The position numbers were made by a program, and so were the translations under genes. This document shows, piece by piece, positions 1-11,040 of a stretch of DNA of 64,000 bases. The DNA is from Phoronis australis. Taxonomy: Eukaryota > Phoronida > Phoronidae. The stretch covers positions 66,631 to 130,630 of the forward strand of contig NMRA01000074.1 of assembly GCA_002633005.1 (NCBI GenBank). Reading direction: 5' to 3'. Each line of letters starts with the position of its first letter. Position 1 is the stretch's first letter. The notes under the pieces were generated by a model, which was not told the origin of the DNA, did no database searches, and saw only the letters and a program-made list of their open reading frames with translations.

Positions 1-344
1 AAAAACCAATCATGCTTAGGATCATGGCCCCACTGTATTGTGTGTACTACTCCACTTCAAGCTGTCAAAGTCCGTTACTTCAATTCGACAACTTATATTT
101 TAACTGATGCTTGAAGTCCGACTTTAGTGTAGCTCCGTGAGGGTAAAGTCGGTCCACCATGCAGTAAGCAACCACTCCTGACTTTTCAAAAATTTTGATT
201 TTAACTGTCCATGCTCGGCTTACCACCCACCCTGTTTTTTTAGATTCCCAATTAAAGCACAATGGGCAGTAACCCAGACAAGTGCAGTACCTTTAATGTG
301 TAGAGGGCCACCTTAGGAGGCCACCGATGTCCTTAATTCCTTCC

Positions 345-565
345 AACTCAAAGAAATACTCCCATAATCAAACTTTTTTCTTCGTGTAGTCCTTCGTTCA
401 GTTGCCCAAATCAGCCACTGGCCATTTTTACACTGCACACACCTATTTTTATTGTGCCTGGCAGGAGTGTGTGCAGAGTTAAAAATGGTCAGTTGCCAAT
501 TTGGGCAACTGAACGAAAGACTACTCAAAGAAAAAGTTTGATTACGGGAGTATTTCTTCGAATTT
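345..565. repeat. Inverted repeat (hairpin), arms about 65 nt
   Basis: The segment around 345-412 (AAGAAATACTCCCATAATC onward) is repeated in reverse complement around 488-560. Both arms contain the GTTCAGTTGCCC block and its complement. The spacer of about 75 nt includes a second, smaller symmetry (AAAATGGC / TTAAAAATGG). The structure resembles a small foldback MITE. No coding potential is evident; the open frame across it is a by-product of the palindrome. Confidence 0.7.
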
Positions 566-1239
566 GAAAGAATTATAGACATTGACAGCCTCCTACTAAC
601 TCTCTAACTCTCTGTGCACAAAGGTACTATTAACCACAGGCGTCCTCAGTTTCTGATATAACACTACAAGGTATGACATGGGTGCTTCACTTCAGCCGTC
701 CATATCAAACACAAAACTCAATAAATTTACACAAAATAAGGGTTCAACAAACCATTAGCAATTGTTCTTTCTTCTAATACCTGCTCCAGCGAGTTCACAA
801 CAAATTCGTGGTCAAAGCACAAAAATCTTCCCAGAAAGCCCATTCGTACTAACTACTTTGTCACACGGAAATTGCTGATTTGTCACGGAATGTCACGACA
901 TCAATAACTCCACAATATTTCGTAACCTTCTGTGATGAACCGGCAATTGCCGTCTATCCGTAACTTATCAGATAATTCTGTACCATACTTGACCTTGAAG
1001 TAACCCGCGCGTATCGAAGTAGTTAGTACGTATAGGCTTTTTGGGACGATTTTTGTGCTTTGACCGCAAATTTGTTGCGAACTCGCTGGAACTCTGTAAA
1101 TGTTATTAGAAGAAAGAATAATTGATCCTGGTTTGTTGAACCCGTTTTGTGTAAATTTGTTGAGTTTTATGTTTGATATGGACAGCTGAAGTGAAGCACC
1201 TGAGGAATTTCTAGTCCCGAGTGTCATACCTTTTAGTAC

Positions 1240-1264
1240 ATATATATATATATATATATATATG
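1240..1264. repeat. (TA)n microsatellite, left part
   Basis: About 12 TA units. The tract resumes at 3917-3931 on the other side of the 1270-3920 element, consistent with insertion into the dinucleotide tract. Confidence 0.9.
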
Positions 1265-1269
1265 TATAC

Positions 1270-3920
1270 ATATTAGGGACGTGACAAAAAATTTTTTTTC
1301 AAAACTTATCATTAATTTTGATGCCATTATAAAGCTCTCATCAAGAGCTTTCCAAAAATATCTTTTTTACATTTGTACCTAAAATACTTCCAGAGATATT
1401 GCATTGTAATTATCGCTTTTGAAGCTACTAATTCTCTTATTGTTTTAGCCCAAAACATGACGCATTATATTAGTATTTTTTACAACATATAATCATAACT
1501 TCGCCAGTTCTCAACCAATTTAAATGAAACTTTTTTTGTTTGAAAGATAATAATGTTTAGAATCTGGTTTGATAAACACCAAAACAATTCTCGACTGAAA
1601 TGATTAACTGATTGTAATTACGTTAATTAGTCAAGAGAAAATTCTCGCATTTCTTTCTCTAGATGTAACACTAATAGAATTCTAAAGCTACGGGAGCTTA
1701 ATTAAGAGTAACAATACATAAAAATACAACCTTTTTGTTAATTATACGCAGAAAATAAGTATTAATCAGTAATCAACTAATTACCAAAACGGACTTGAAT
1801 AACCATAGTATCATCTTTATTGTAAGTACATGAACACTTTCTATAACAAGAGCAATGTGGAACTGAAAAGCAAGTGAGCACACCACCCTTCATCACGATT
1901 CTAAACGTAGTTTGGAGCAGAGCGATGTGGGCAATGTATGAGACATTGTGTGATACCCAACAAAGCACAGACACTTCAAAGACTGATGCATGCAGTAGAA
2001 GATGTGGATGAGTGTCCAATTTTGTAGAATGAGTGTTTTGATTTCAAAACACTACTGATGTCAAAAGTGATACAAAATTGACTTACAACTTTAAGAAATA
2101 GAAAAAATATATACATAAATGTCAAACGCATCTGAAAATATGAAGGCGTCATTATCTCTTTCACAGAGCTTATATGCTGAATTTCATGAAGATTCATCAA
2201 GGAACTCGCATGACACCGAGGCAATCGTAAAAAATAAAAAAAATTGCCACTACGGGTCACCACAGTAGGTGAACCTGCCCAGAAATCAGCGTCAGCAGTA
2301 GCCTTCTCATCATTATGATCATTTGAGAAATTTGGCAAACAGGAAAGCTGATGTCACCAACGTACTCATGTTTTTAAATTGCCAGCAGGTGGTGAAAAAT
2401 ATGCCATTATTTGATAATGAAATAAACAAATAATAATGTTAACGATGAAATATTACCATACTCATTTACACAAAAAAGTCTCGCAAAACAAGACTCGCCA
2501 AATTGTTATGGTAACTGGCACACCGGAAGACCCGGGATTGTTTGTAAACTAGTACTTCATCAGCATATTCACAACGTAACAAAACATAGCATCCTCAACA
2601 TAAGTACCCTACCAGCCATATACGTGTTGTGACACTTTTTCTCAGCAGAAAACTAAATCTTTATTAACAAAATCTGCAGCTAATTCATATTAATGCATAT
2701 CATAGTCCAAAGCAGAGTCTTCATCTTCTTCTTCTTGCCAATAACTTTTAATTTTTGCTCTTCCAGGTACTGACGAGCTAAGCCAGGTTTATAAGAAACT
2801 AGCGACAGCTTTCTTTTTCTTTTTTGGTGGCATCCTGAAAATAAAAAATATTGAAATTTGTGATTCTGGATGTTTATACACTGTACCAAGGAAAGTCCTT
2901 TTTGCAAATGCAAAAGGTAATTGTACTCCACTGGCTGTGTATTAAAATGAACTAAAAATTGGCTAACAATAATGCACTTCATTTCAGCACTGAAAACACT
3001 TTAATGAAATATTGTTTTGCAAAAATGACTTCTAATATCAGTTATCAAAGAACTTTGTTTCCATCTAAGTTTCTTGAGGTGAGATTGTAAACGAACAAAA
3101 TTTCATATTGAAATTTATCAAGCAAGTTTGAAATAACAAAAACAATGAAAATGCATTGATGAAATCATTTCTTCTGTCAATATGAATATAAAGGATTTCA
3201 AAAATGTTCACAAAAGGCTAGCTCATCCAGCAATGTGCACTGTTTACATTCGTCAGTCAGCTGTTGTTTGGCAGCCGCTGTTCATTTATTTAACAAATAA
3301 ACCAATCACATAGTCAGAACCATGTCACGTGACCTGGGTTCCTGCGACAAAAATCAACAAGAATCATTGTATTTAGACCACAAATAACAGTTAATATCCC
3401 CAAATGTACATCTAACTTGTACTTGGCGACTTTCAAAACGCAAAACAATTGCAGAAAAGGAACAGGTCATGAGAAAAAAGATTCGTTTCCGTTCATCCAA
3501 CATGGCCGTAACGCTACAAATCCGAGTACCTTAGTGGGGGATTGAAAAAAACTATGAGGGCATCGATAGATTTTCATAAAAATCGGCATGTAGATTCATA
3601 AAGGGTTAAATTTAAGCGATGTGATATATTCATACAACAATGTAACTTACCTGAAGAAATGCGATGACTTGATGATGAACAACAACTTTACTACTCAAAC
3701 AGCATGGGAATGAAAACGTGAAAACAACTTATTTCATGACGTATACATTCAGGAATCTGTGTTCTACGTCATCAAAACCTTCGGTGCATTGTTCCTACAG
3801 TTTATACGGAGAGCAAGTGGATTTTTGAGGGGTAGGTTGAAACAATGGTTAATCAGCAGTGACCGCCATTATCGGAGAACCAATCAGCAATTAGATAAGA
3901 TTATATCACGTCCCTAATAT
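1270..3920. mobile_element. 2.65 kb DNA element with perfect 15-bp TIRs
   Basis: ATATTAGGGACGTGA at 1270-1284 is matched exactly by its reverse complement at 3906-3920. The element sits inside a (TA)n tract, so a TA-type target duplication is plausible but cannot be proved. The interior is AT-rich with only short open frames (minus-strand stretches at 1976-2338 and 2680-2982). I recognise no transposase in them. It could be a non-autonomous or decayed cut-and-paste element; the superfamily is undetermined. Confidence 0.65.
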
Positions 3921-4568
3921 ATATATATATAGTGTGTATTGGGGACGATCAAAAGCTGAAGACACCTGTGCCAATAACAGCGTAACTTTGATGTTCAAAT
4001 CAATGTGAGGCATAATTCACCGAAAAGCTTCTGGCGTATGACGCTCCTAAGACCTTCACTCTCTCTACTATGACCAGCTAGAGACGGTGGTCACTGTCTA
4101 GCTGGCTGGCTAGTAACTGGGCCTACAACGTTTTTTTAATTTTTTTTACAATACCCATGTGTCATACATTTTTGAAAAGCCCTTGGTGTGAGAAATGAAA
4201 TGGTGCAAAAATCAGAAAAATTGGATGAGCGGTTGACGAGAAAATGGCCGATGAAACGTGACGATTATGCGTAAAATATCTGCCTTTTTACATTATTTCG
4301 TAAAAAATTAAAGAATATACATGTGCTGCATATAAAAAGATTCGTCTCATTGAGACAAACATGGTGGTATGTAGTATATAAAATTTGGATCGATTTCTAC
4401 AGAGATATTGCTGTTTAAGTTGTTGTTGTAGCATATAGAACAGGCTAATCATGTTTGATGAAAACAATGGATTACACAACTCAAAAGGTAAAGAGCAAAG
4501 ACACCCCATCAGCTAAGAAATAAATACATCTGAGCTAGGAGGAAATTTCACATCAAATCACAAGATCA

Positions 4569-4728
4569 CATTGGTGGATTTGGGGGGGCAAGGGGCCTGG
4601 CCCGTGGCCCCCCTAAAACTGCCATATTTCATTTGGCAGTTTGAGGGTGCAAATATCTTACAGGTAAAATCCTGCGTAATACTCTGCCCTGCACCCCCCT
4701 CCTATCTAAAAATCCTAGATCTGCCCTG
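4569..4728. mobile_element. Small hAT-like MITE
   Basis: Begins CATTGGTGGATTTGGGGGGG and ends CCTAGATCTGCCCTG. The ends are imperfect inverted repeats of the CAGNGGCGGATCTAGG type, with G-rich and C-rich subterminal blocks. It also has an internal hairpin around ACTGCCA/TGGCAGT. About 160 bp, no coding capacity. Related termini occur at 23092-24068 and 60247-60568. Confidence 0.55.
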
Positions 4729-5315
4729 AATACTACTACATGGGCTACACATCATTGCCTGACAGTGACAGGAGGCTGGGGGAGGCTATAGTCCCCCACT
4801 TTTTTCAGTGTTGGGTGCCACCCATGTACTATTAGATCGTATCATGGCAAAAAACATCAGAAAGTAGACAAAAGACCATTTGGGAAGACAAATCACCCTT
4901 AACATGAAGAATTTCATCATTTATGCAACAAAAACTTTGTAACAACTTTATTTCGAACGGTGAAGTTGCGATGCCATTGAACTTCAACGTAGCCGCTGGT
5001 GGCGCTGACATGCGGCGACTTAGTGAACTAACGACTGCTGTTTGAAAAGTGCCAATGCGCAGCAGTTTGACAGAATTTCTGAAAATGAAATAATTACCAA
5101 TTAAAAGAGTGATAAATTCCTCATCTAAAAATCGGGGGGGCATATTGCGCAACTGGAAAAACATCAATCTCCCGACCGACCAAAATTAGGCCTTCCGGAC
5201 GATCGAAAATTCGCAATGAAAACTTGGCCTTGACTTCGAGAAAACAACTTGAGGAGATGCGCACGCATCTAAACTACATCCTGTCCAAATTTCATGTTTG
5301 TATTTGAGAGTATAG

Positions 5316-5450
5316 NNNNNNNNNNNNNNNNNNNNNNNNNNNNNNNNNNNNNNNNNNNNNNNNNNNNNNNNNNNNNNNNNNNNNNNNNNNNNNNNNNNNN
5401 NNNNNNNNNNNNNNNNNNNNNNNNNNNNNNNNNNNNNNNNNNNNNNNNNN
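5316..5450. other. Assembly gap (135 N)
   Basis: A run of N ends exactly where the left arm of foldback copy B begins. The assembler probably failed in the palindromic repeat, so the element's left flank is missing. Confidence 1.
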
Positions 5451-6077
5451 AATACTACAAGGTATGACACTTCGGACTTGAAATTCCACGGGTGCTTCAC
5501 TTCAGCCGTCCATAGCAAACATAAAACTCAATAAATTTGCACAAAACAGGGGTTCGACAAACCATGAAGAATTGTTCTTTCTCCCAATACCATTCACGGT
5601 GTCCTGTTACGGCGACTTCGTAAGAAATTCGCAGTCAAAGAACAAAAATATTCACAAAAAGCCCCCACACACGTTTCCCCTAGGCCCGTCGAGGTCAAGG
5701 ACGGTACGGAAATTGCCGCTTTGTCGCGTAAAGTCACGATGTCGATACTTCCGTAACTCACCGGCAATTTCCGTAACCGTCCTTGACCTCGACGGGCCTA
5801 GGGGAAACGTGTGTGGGGGCTTTTTGTGAATATTTTTGTTCTTTGACTGCGAATTTCTTACGAAGTCGCCGTAACAGGACACCGTGAATGGTATTGGGAG
5901 AAAGAACAATTATTCATGGTTTGTCGAACCCCTGTTTTGTGCAAATTTATTGAGTTTTATGTTTGCTATGGACGGCTGAAGTGAAGCACCCGTGGAATTT
6001 CAAGTCCGAAGTGTCATACCTTGTAGTATTTATATGTAGTGTATTGGGACGGTCAGAAGCTGAGGACGCCTGTGGGA
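5451..6077. mobile_element. Foldback element, copy B, near-perfect palindrome
   Basis: The left arm from 5451 (ACTACAAGGTATGACACTTC) is mirrored by the right arm ending about 6031. The arms are roughly 280 nt with a short centre near 5730-5760. Because the arms are almost identical, the two strands encode nearly the same 85-residue open frame (5572-5829 on + and 5652-5909 on -). That is an artefact of symmetry, not evidence of a gene. The flank motif GCTGAGGACGCCTGTG follows at 6060. Copy B lies in the same family as copy A but is less diverged between its arms. Confidence 0.75.
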
Positions 6078-7058
6078 GGAACAAGAGGTACTTTTTCGAA
6101 AGTTGATCGCATGGCGGAAAATCGTGCGCTAAAAAAAGCTTACAAAAAATGATTTATCAGCGATAATTTGGGACAAAAAGATTACAAACTTACAAATAAA
6201 GACTAAGGTAACGATTTATAACACAAAATTGTCTTAAAGCTAACTTTGAAGTCTGAAATCGGGTAATTTACCGACGTGGGTTTTACACGGAGGCAGATAT
6301 GGAGCACCGTGACCTACTTTTTGATTGTCCTCCAACTACTACGTCGACGTACTAATATTCCATACCGTTTATCATTGTCAGACATTTGCTTTCCAGTAAA
6401 CATTGTTTTCATCTTAATCGACTAGTCACATAACTCTTGGTCGTCTCATTCAATTACAGATAATTGTCGAACCAATCAAACTTCAAGTTGCCACAAATCT
6501 CGAATAATTCTACTTTCTTCGCTTCTTTCTTGAGCACCGGAAACAGAAACAAACAAACTCGTTTCCTTTGCCGAAGACAATGAAATATTGACAGCATCAC
6601 CCAGTGGCAATTTATCAAGCAGCGCAGCATAGGACTCGGATATAGTCGCTATATGCCGGAGAGTCTAAACGACGATGAGCAAAATTGAATAGGTAAATTA
6701 GAGGAAAAAATGCTGTTGAGATACAAGAAAAAAGTAACTGAATTTACGGATGTAAGGAAAAAACGGGGAATTACATGGTTACGTATTCGGAGGACAAATC
6801 ACACATTCGTCTGAGGATCCTAATTACTTTTACAGGCCTTTATTTTTGGGAACTGGTCACCTTGAGTAGCCGCACTTGCCTTTGTTTCGTTGATTGCATA
6901 ATTGTGCAGTCTCTCTGGTGAGGGAAGTAGTTAATCCCCGTGGCTTTCGATTGCCTTGCCGCTCATGTGTTACAGTAGTGTTCTCGTTTTTGTTGATCTT
7001 CATTGTGATCTCAGTGACATATTCTGGAGAGAGTGTGGTCACTTAAACCAAAGAGAAA
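6078..7058. other. No gene recognised
   Basis: AT-rich sequence. One minus-strand open stretch (7042-6857) ends at a plausible GTGACC donor, but it has no recognisable domain and no partner exon, so it is not called. Confidence 0.4.
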
Positions 7059-7104
7059 AAGAAGAAGAAGAAGAAGAAGAAGAAGAAGAAAAAGAAAAAG
7101 AAAG
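7059..7104 (+). repeat. (GAA)n microsatellite
   Basis: About ten GAA units followed by AAAGAAAAAG. The lysine/glutamate-rich frames here come from the repeat and are not coding evidence. Confidence 0.95.
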
Positions 7105-7810
7105 GGCAATTTCAATGAAAACATTTCTTTGTCTCAAGTTCTAGCCACGAGATGTGATTTATCCCGCGTTGAATCTGTCGAGTGCAAATCGATGATATGC
7201 GCCGGGCCATGTCGACGTCTTCAAAGTTTCAGTAGCCGGTTCGGTCATCAAACTTTCCGAGTATAGTCAAAGTAATACAGTTGCAGCAGTATAAATAACA
7301 CTGGACACGCAATCAAGCTCTAAAGGTAACATCTGGTACAAAACTGTTTATTATATGACACTTAATTCTGTCTCAGTTTTCAATTGCCAAATATTGTATC
7401 GTCTGCAACCGGGCTGCAGGTGCCGATTCCTCGGTAACTGCATTATCAAATATTGTTGTTATTAATTATTTTCAGGAGATATTACATGTCCAATGCACAG
7501 TTACCATTGTTTTCATCATTGTTATCTCTTTTCAAGTAATAAATCGTTACGTTTAAAACTGTTTCTTTTACTAGAGAAAACTTAATTGCAACCTAGGCCG
7601 CGTAAGTACATACATGTACATATAGGATGTGATCCGCCTCGTGAACAGTCTGAGTGAAATATTTTAAAAAATCTGCCGAAAAAAATGAAAGAATTTTAGG
7701 AATTACAAGCGTATGGGACAAATACAAAACATACCTCAATATGCGTACATGAAGTAATATCCCACGAGAGATTTATTCCGCAGAATCTCACTCAGTGGTG
7801 AGAAACAACG

Positions 7811-7970
7811 ACCGCCGGTCCTCTTAAATTGGACCCCGACACACCCAAAACAGGACCTCCGGGGATCAAATGGGACCGCCGCACCAGAAAATGGGACTGA
7901 CGCACCTAAAAACATGGCCGCCCCACCAGAAAACAGGACCGCCTCGGACTGAAGATGACCGCCGGGGATT
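7811..7970 (+). repeat. Degenerate minisatellite, about 30-nt unit
   Basis: Five or so imperfect copies containing GGACCGCC and CACCAGAAAA, such as GACCGCCGCACCAGAAAATG and GGCCGCCCCACCAGAAAACA. It is GC-rich against AT-rich flanks (7270-7800 and 7971-8490), where I see no gene. Confidence 0.7.
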
Positions 7971-8491
7971 AAAACCGCAATGACAAATATGCTAAGATTT
8001 ATTCACATAAGATTTTAGTATTTTAATAAATCCATTCAAGACGCTTTGCAGGTTAGAAGGAATTGTTTGTTTATAAACTATTCTGAAGTGGTCATATTTG
8101 AGCGTGGGCAGTATATTATGTAATGGTTTAATTATTATTAGGTGACTGAGTAAGCCCATTGAGCCTGTTGGTGTAGTGTCTGTGAATACTCTGTCTTTGA
8201 GATTGTATTTACTGGCACCCTTATGCCACTATAATAAATTAATAATAATAATTATAATGTAGTTCATACAAAATTTACATTTTTATTCCTATTATCAGTT
8301 ATGCTGGTATGGGTCTCGGTGTAGTGGATTACATATGATATTTTTATATGTATGTCTTTGTGATAACGACTCTGAGTAATGCTGTTACCATGGGTAACAA
8401 AGCTTGAGATTTTTAAGTACTGAACTTGAGGTATAACTAAAAAAATTGCATTGGCCACTCGTACGTGCGTCTGGTTTTTAAAAGTTGACAA

Positions 8492-9091
8492 ATGAAGAAT
8501 TTAGCAAGGACAGGACAGAAATCACGGATTAGTTTGGTGTTACATTGGCATCATCAGATACAGAAAATCCTGCAACCGATCGACGCGGAGTATTATTTCA
8601 ATCTTCGATCACCAGTTTTGCATACGACCCTTGTGTTGCCAACTGATCCCATCCCCTCAACACCAACAGCTTCGTCGCTCCGGCAAAGATCATCAAATTT
8701 CATAGTCAAATCAAGTTCTATGCAGAGCATAACTTTGAAGTGGAATAATTGGGTGAGTATATACTCGGGAACCCAATGGTCGTCAGCCTAAGCATAAAAC
8801 CGGCTTATTGTCGTACTCACCCAATTATTCCACTTCAAAGTTAGGCTCTGCATAGAACTTGATTTGACTCTCTCAAATCCATAGTATTAGTTGATTGAAA
8901 AGTTTTCTTTTATTTATGACGAGTTGTTTGAACTGTGCATTGCTTTTCGGCAGCCATGTTCTGACTCCTATGGTCGTCATATGCTGCCGCCTTTTGAAAG
9001 AACACAAAACCACACAGAAAAGGGTCAAGAAAATAGTGGAAAGTGGTTTACAGCATTTCTACTTCAACCACAAACTGTTTTACTAGTATGA
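8492..9091 (+). CDS. Hypothetical two-exon gene (unrecognised)
   Basis: Exon 1 is 8492-8752 (87 codons from ATG) and ends at a strong donor, GTGAGTATA. Exon 2 is 8954-9091, entered through TTTTCGGCAG, and continues in phase for 45 codons to TGA. AATAAA follows at about 9140. The predicted product is about 132 residues, polar, with a Ser/Thr/Pro-rich middle, and has no signal peptide or domain I know. The intron carries an inverted copy (8816-8873) of the end of exon 1. It is convergent with a minus-strand model ending at 9169. The splice signals and polyA signal support it; the lack of any recognised homologue and of upstream context keeps confidence low. Confidence 0.25.
8703..8873. repeat. 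Inverted repeat overlapping a putative exon/intron junction
   Basis: 8703-8752 (TCAAATCAAGTTCTATGCAG through GGAATAATTGGGTGAGTA) reappears as reverse complement at 8816-8873, with a spacer of about 55 nt. The arms are about 57 nt and nearly identical, so RNA across the junction could fold and mask the donor site. Confidence 0.8.
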
Positions 9092-9168
9092 TATCGATTT
9101 TTAAATCGATTAAAATTGATTTAGAATTTCAGTTCTGGAAAATAAATCGCAATTGTTTTATTCCTTAC

Positions 9169-9996
9169 TTATTTTCTATTTGTGTCCTCTTTATTTGACT
9201 TTTTGCTCTTGTTGTTCTTAACAGCACTTATCTCTGCTGTCTTTCTTTTTCTTTTCAGTTTTTCTTCATTCTCTGTTAACACCTTGTCAGCCAAAACAGA
9301 ACTGTGACTTTGTCGGTGCAAGTTGATCATTGAACCTCGATACAATTGTTCTAATAAATTACCCAATATCTTATTGTTTGATTTTTTCTCACCTTTAGCA
9401 GGCTTCTGCAGTCATAAGTAAAGAAATAAATACCCAAGTTGTATTTGCATTTTATTGCTCAATCTCTTCTTTTATTTTTGATTATGTCATGCTGTGTTGT
9501 ATGTAACAATGCAATATAGTGAAATAAATTCAATGTTTTACTTTATTGGTGGCCATTCTCTATCAATTCAAGTATTTTAATTTTCTTCAAATAAATTCAA
9601 AATGCTTTAACCAAAATTTTCAACATAAATATTGAGCTCAGTACTTCAAGTTTGTTTTACAATAAAAAACAAGTGGACAATATTTTGATGACCATTGCGT
9701 GGGCCGAAACTGTTAAAAGCACCCAGCATGTTCCATTTGTCTGCTGCGTTTTTCCTTTGGCCTAATGGGTGTCGGTTAGTGCCTGGGACAAATAGATACA
9801 TTGCATAAACAATCTCTGAGTTGTTTTTTGTTCCGTCTGCCGAAAATTCAATTTCGAAAATATCTTCTGAAAATGAACAAAAAATAGTGCATTAGTAAAA
9901 TCTACAAGTTTTTAAGAGGTCTCAAAAACCAGTCGGTAAATGCATTAATTTTAGTCTCAGTTCTTCCATGCGCGTTTCTCCCGAGAGGTTAGTACC
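9169..9996 (-). CDS. Hypothetical spliced gene, 3' exons (unrecognised)
   Basis: Two minus-strand exons join in phase. Exon 9661-9866 is entered through TTTTTTGTTCATTTTCAG and leaves at GTAAAAC. Terminal exon 9169-9405 is entered through TATGACTGCAG and runs 78 codons to a stop, with AATAAA shortly after. The first encodes a mixed stretch containing MYLFVPG and LGAFNSFGPRN. The second ends in a strongly basic tail (KLKRKRK, NNKSKKSNKED) suggestive of nuclear localisation. A third exon ending at 9996 (donor GTACTAACC, containing FQFGVLVYTL) matches the required phase but lacks a clear start. If the 9661 donor is ignored, the second exon instead terminates at TGA near 9650. Family unknown. Confidence 0.35.
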
Positions 9997-10143
9997 TAAC
10001 GTGTAGACGAGCACTCCAAATTGGAATGCTAAGTCCCGCGTGGCTGCGCTGCACTCGAAAGAAGATGGCGAATGACCTTTGGAGCTAGTCTCCTGCACAG
10101 ACCCTCGTCAGCTTGTGAGGCCCGGGAACCAGGTTACTTTGGA

Positions 10144-10172
10144 GCCTGACGACGATAGGTATCCGGACTATA
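10144..10172. repeat. 29-nt motif shared with 63603-63631
   Basis: The block starting GCCTGACGACGATAGG and ending TCCGGACTATA is identical at both sites, 53 kb apart, on the same strand. The flanking sequence differs. It is probably the conserved end of a dispersed repeat. Confidence 0.8.
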
Positions 10173-10747
10173 TATAGTAGAGCAGAATCTGCGTGTTCAG
10201 ATTTTTTTTCATTCAGAAACAATTCCTATTGTAGCTTATGTCATGAAAATCTTTCGAACTTCAGATGAGCATCCATGTATTACTTTGCAATTTATGTCAT
10301 TTACACATTTACAAGGTTTTCGTATGAGTATACCGGAAATACATTGCAAAATAGGTCAGTTGTGTTTATTTACACCCCAGTCGACGAAGGTCACAGTTCA
10401 GCTTACACAAGAAACAAGACAAAAATAATCACAGTGCAAATGCATAACAGGCACCATAGTATTAGCTAGTCTATGGTTTACTTCGTTGAAATCCAATATT
10501 TATTTTGTAATATGTGGAAAGCCAAGTGTACGAAAGAATATAGCCAGCCAGTTTTGGGACTAGGTGAGTACGTGAATGTGATAGTATGACTTGTCTAGTC
10601 TATAGACTATAGGACTAAGACTAGGTGTGATCGAAACTAGACTAACCATTCTGACGTCAAAATACAGCTATGATGAACCGCTACATGTGCGTAAACCTCT
10701 CATAGACCTTTTTCGCCAGATCAGTACTCTAATCTCCGATAAGATCC

Positions 10748-10832
10748 GTAAATCTAGCCTGACTGTGCTATGCTGTTAAAAATAAAGTTAAGTTATAAAA
10801 TGTTATAAACCAATAACATTTGTGAATGTGTA
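10748..10832 (+). repeat. Dispersed repeat, copy 1
   Basis: Shares TCTAGCCTGA, GCTGTTAAAAA, AAGTTAAGTTAT and ATAAACCAATA blocks, in the same order, with 12346-12428. The two copies bracket the first coding exons of the RING-H2 gene. Confidence 0.65.
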
Positions 10833-11040
10833 TTTCGCTGTTTATTTCGCTTGGCATATGCATGTCCATTCCTTGTGTTGTCTCGAAATATGGCTAGTGT
10901 ATCAAGTTTTCAAACAATAAGTTTAGTTGTGTTTTCAACGAAGTGTTAACGAAGGGCTGCTACCAACTATACTGATTTCTCCCAACTGATTGCAATTTCT
11001 GGTTTCAGATGTTTTCTGAGCACCATGACGTGATACGGCC

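Larger units (their letters stand above)
634..3970. mobile_element. Foldback element, copy A, interrupted by a later insertion
   Basis: The left arm at about 660-850 and the right arm at about 1010-1238 are reverse complements: CTACAAGGTATGAC and GCTTCACTTCAG on the left, GTGTCATACC and CTGAAGTGAAGC on the right. Outside the left arm (634-658) lies the complement of a motif reading GCTGAGGACGCCTGTG. The same motif lies beyond a (TA)n tract at 3938-3970. The (TA)n is split by a 2.65 kb element at 1270-3920, so the original element probably spanned 634-1269 plus 3921-3970. No transposase is seen. A second copy lies at 5451-6077. Confidence 0.7.

Noticed and set aside
5572-5909. Two identical-looking 85-residue ORFs on opposite strands
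   Set aside because: They are mirror images produced by the palindromic foldback element, not genes.
6857-7042. Minus-strand 61-codon stretch ending at a GTGACC donor
   Set aside because: The apparent acceptor pyrimidine tract is the (GAA)n microsatellite; no domain and no partner exon.
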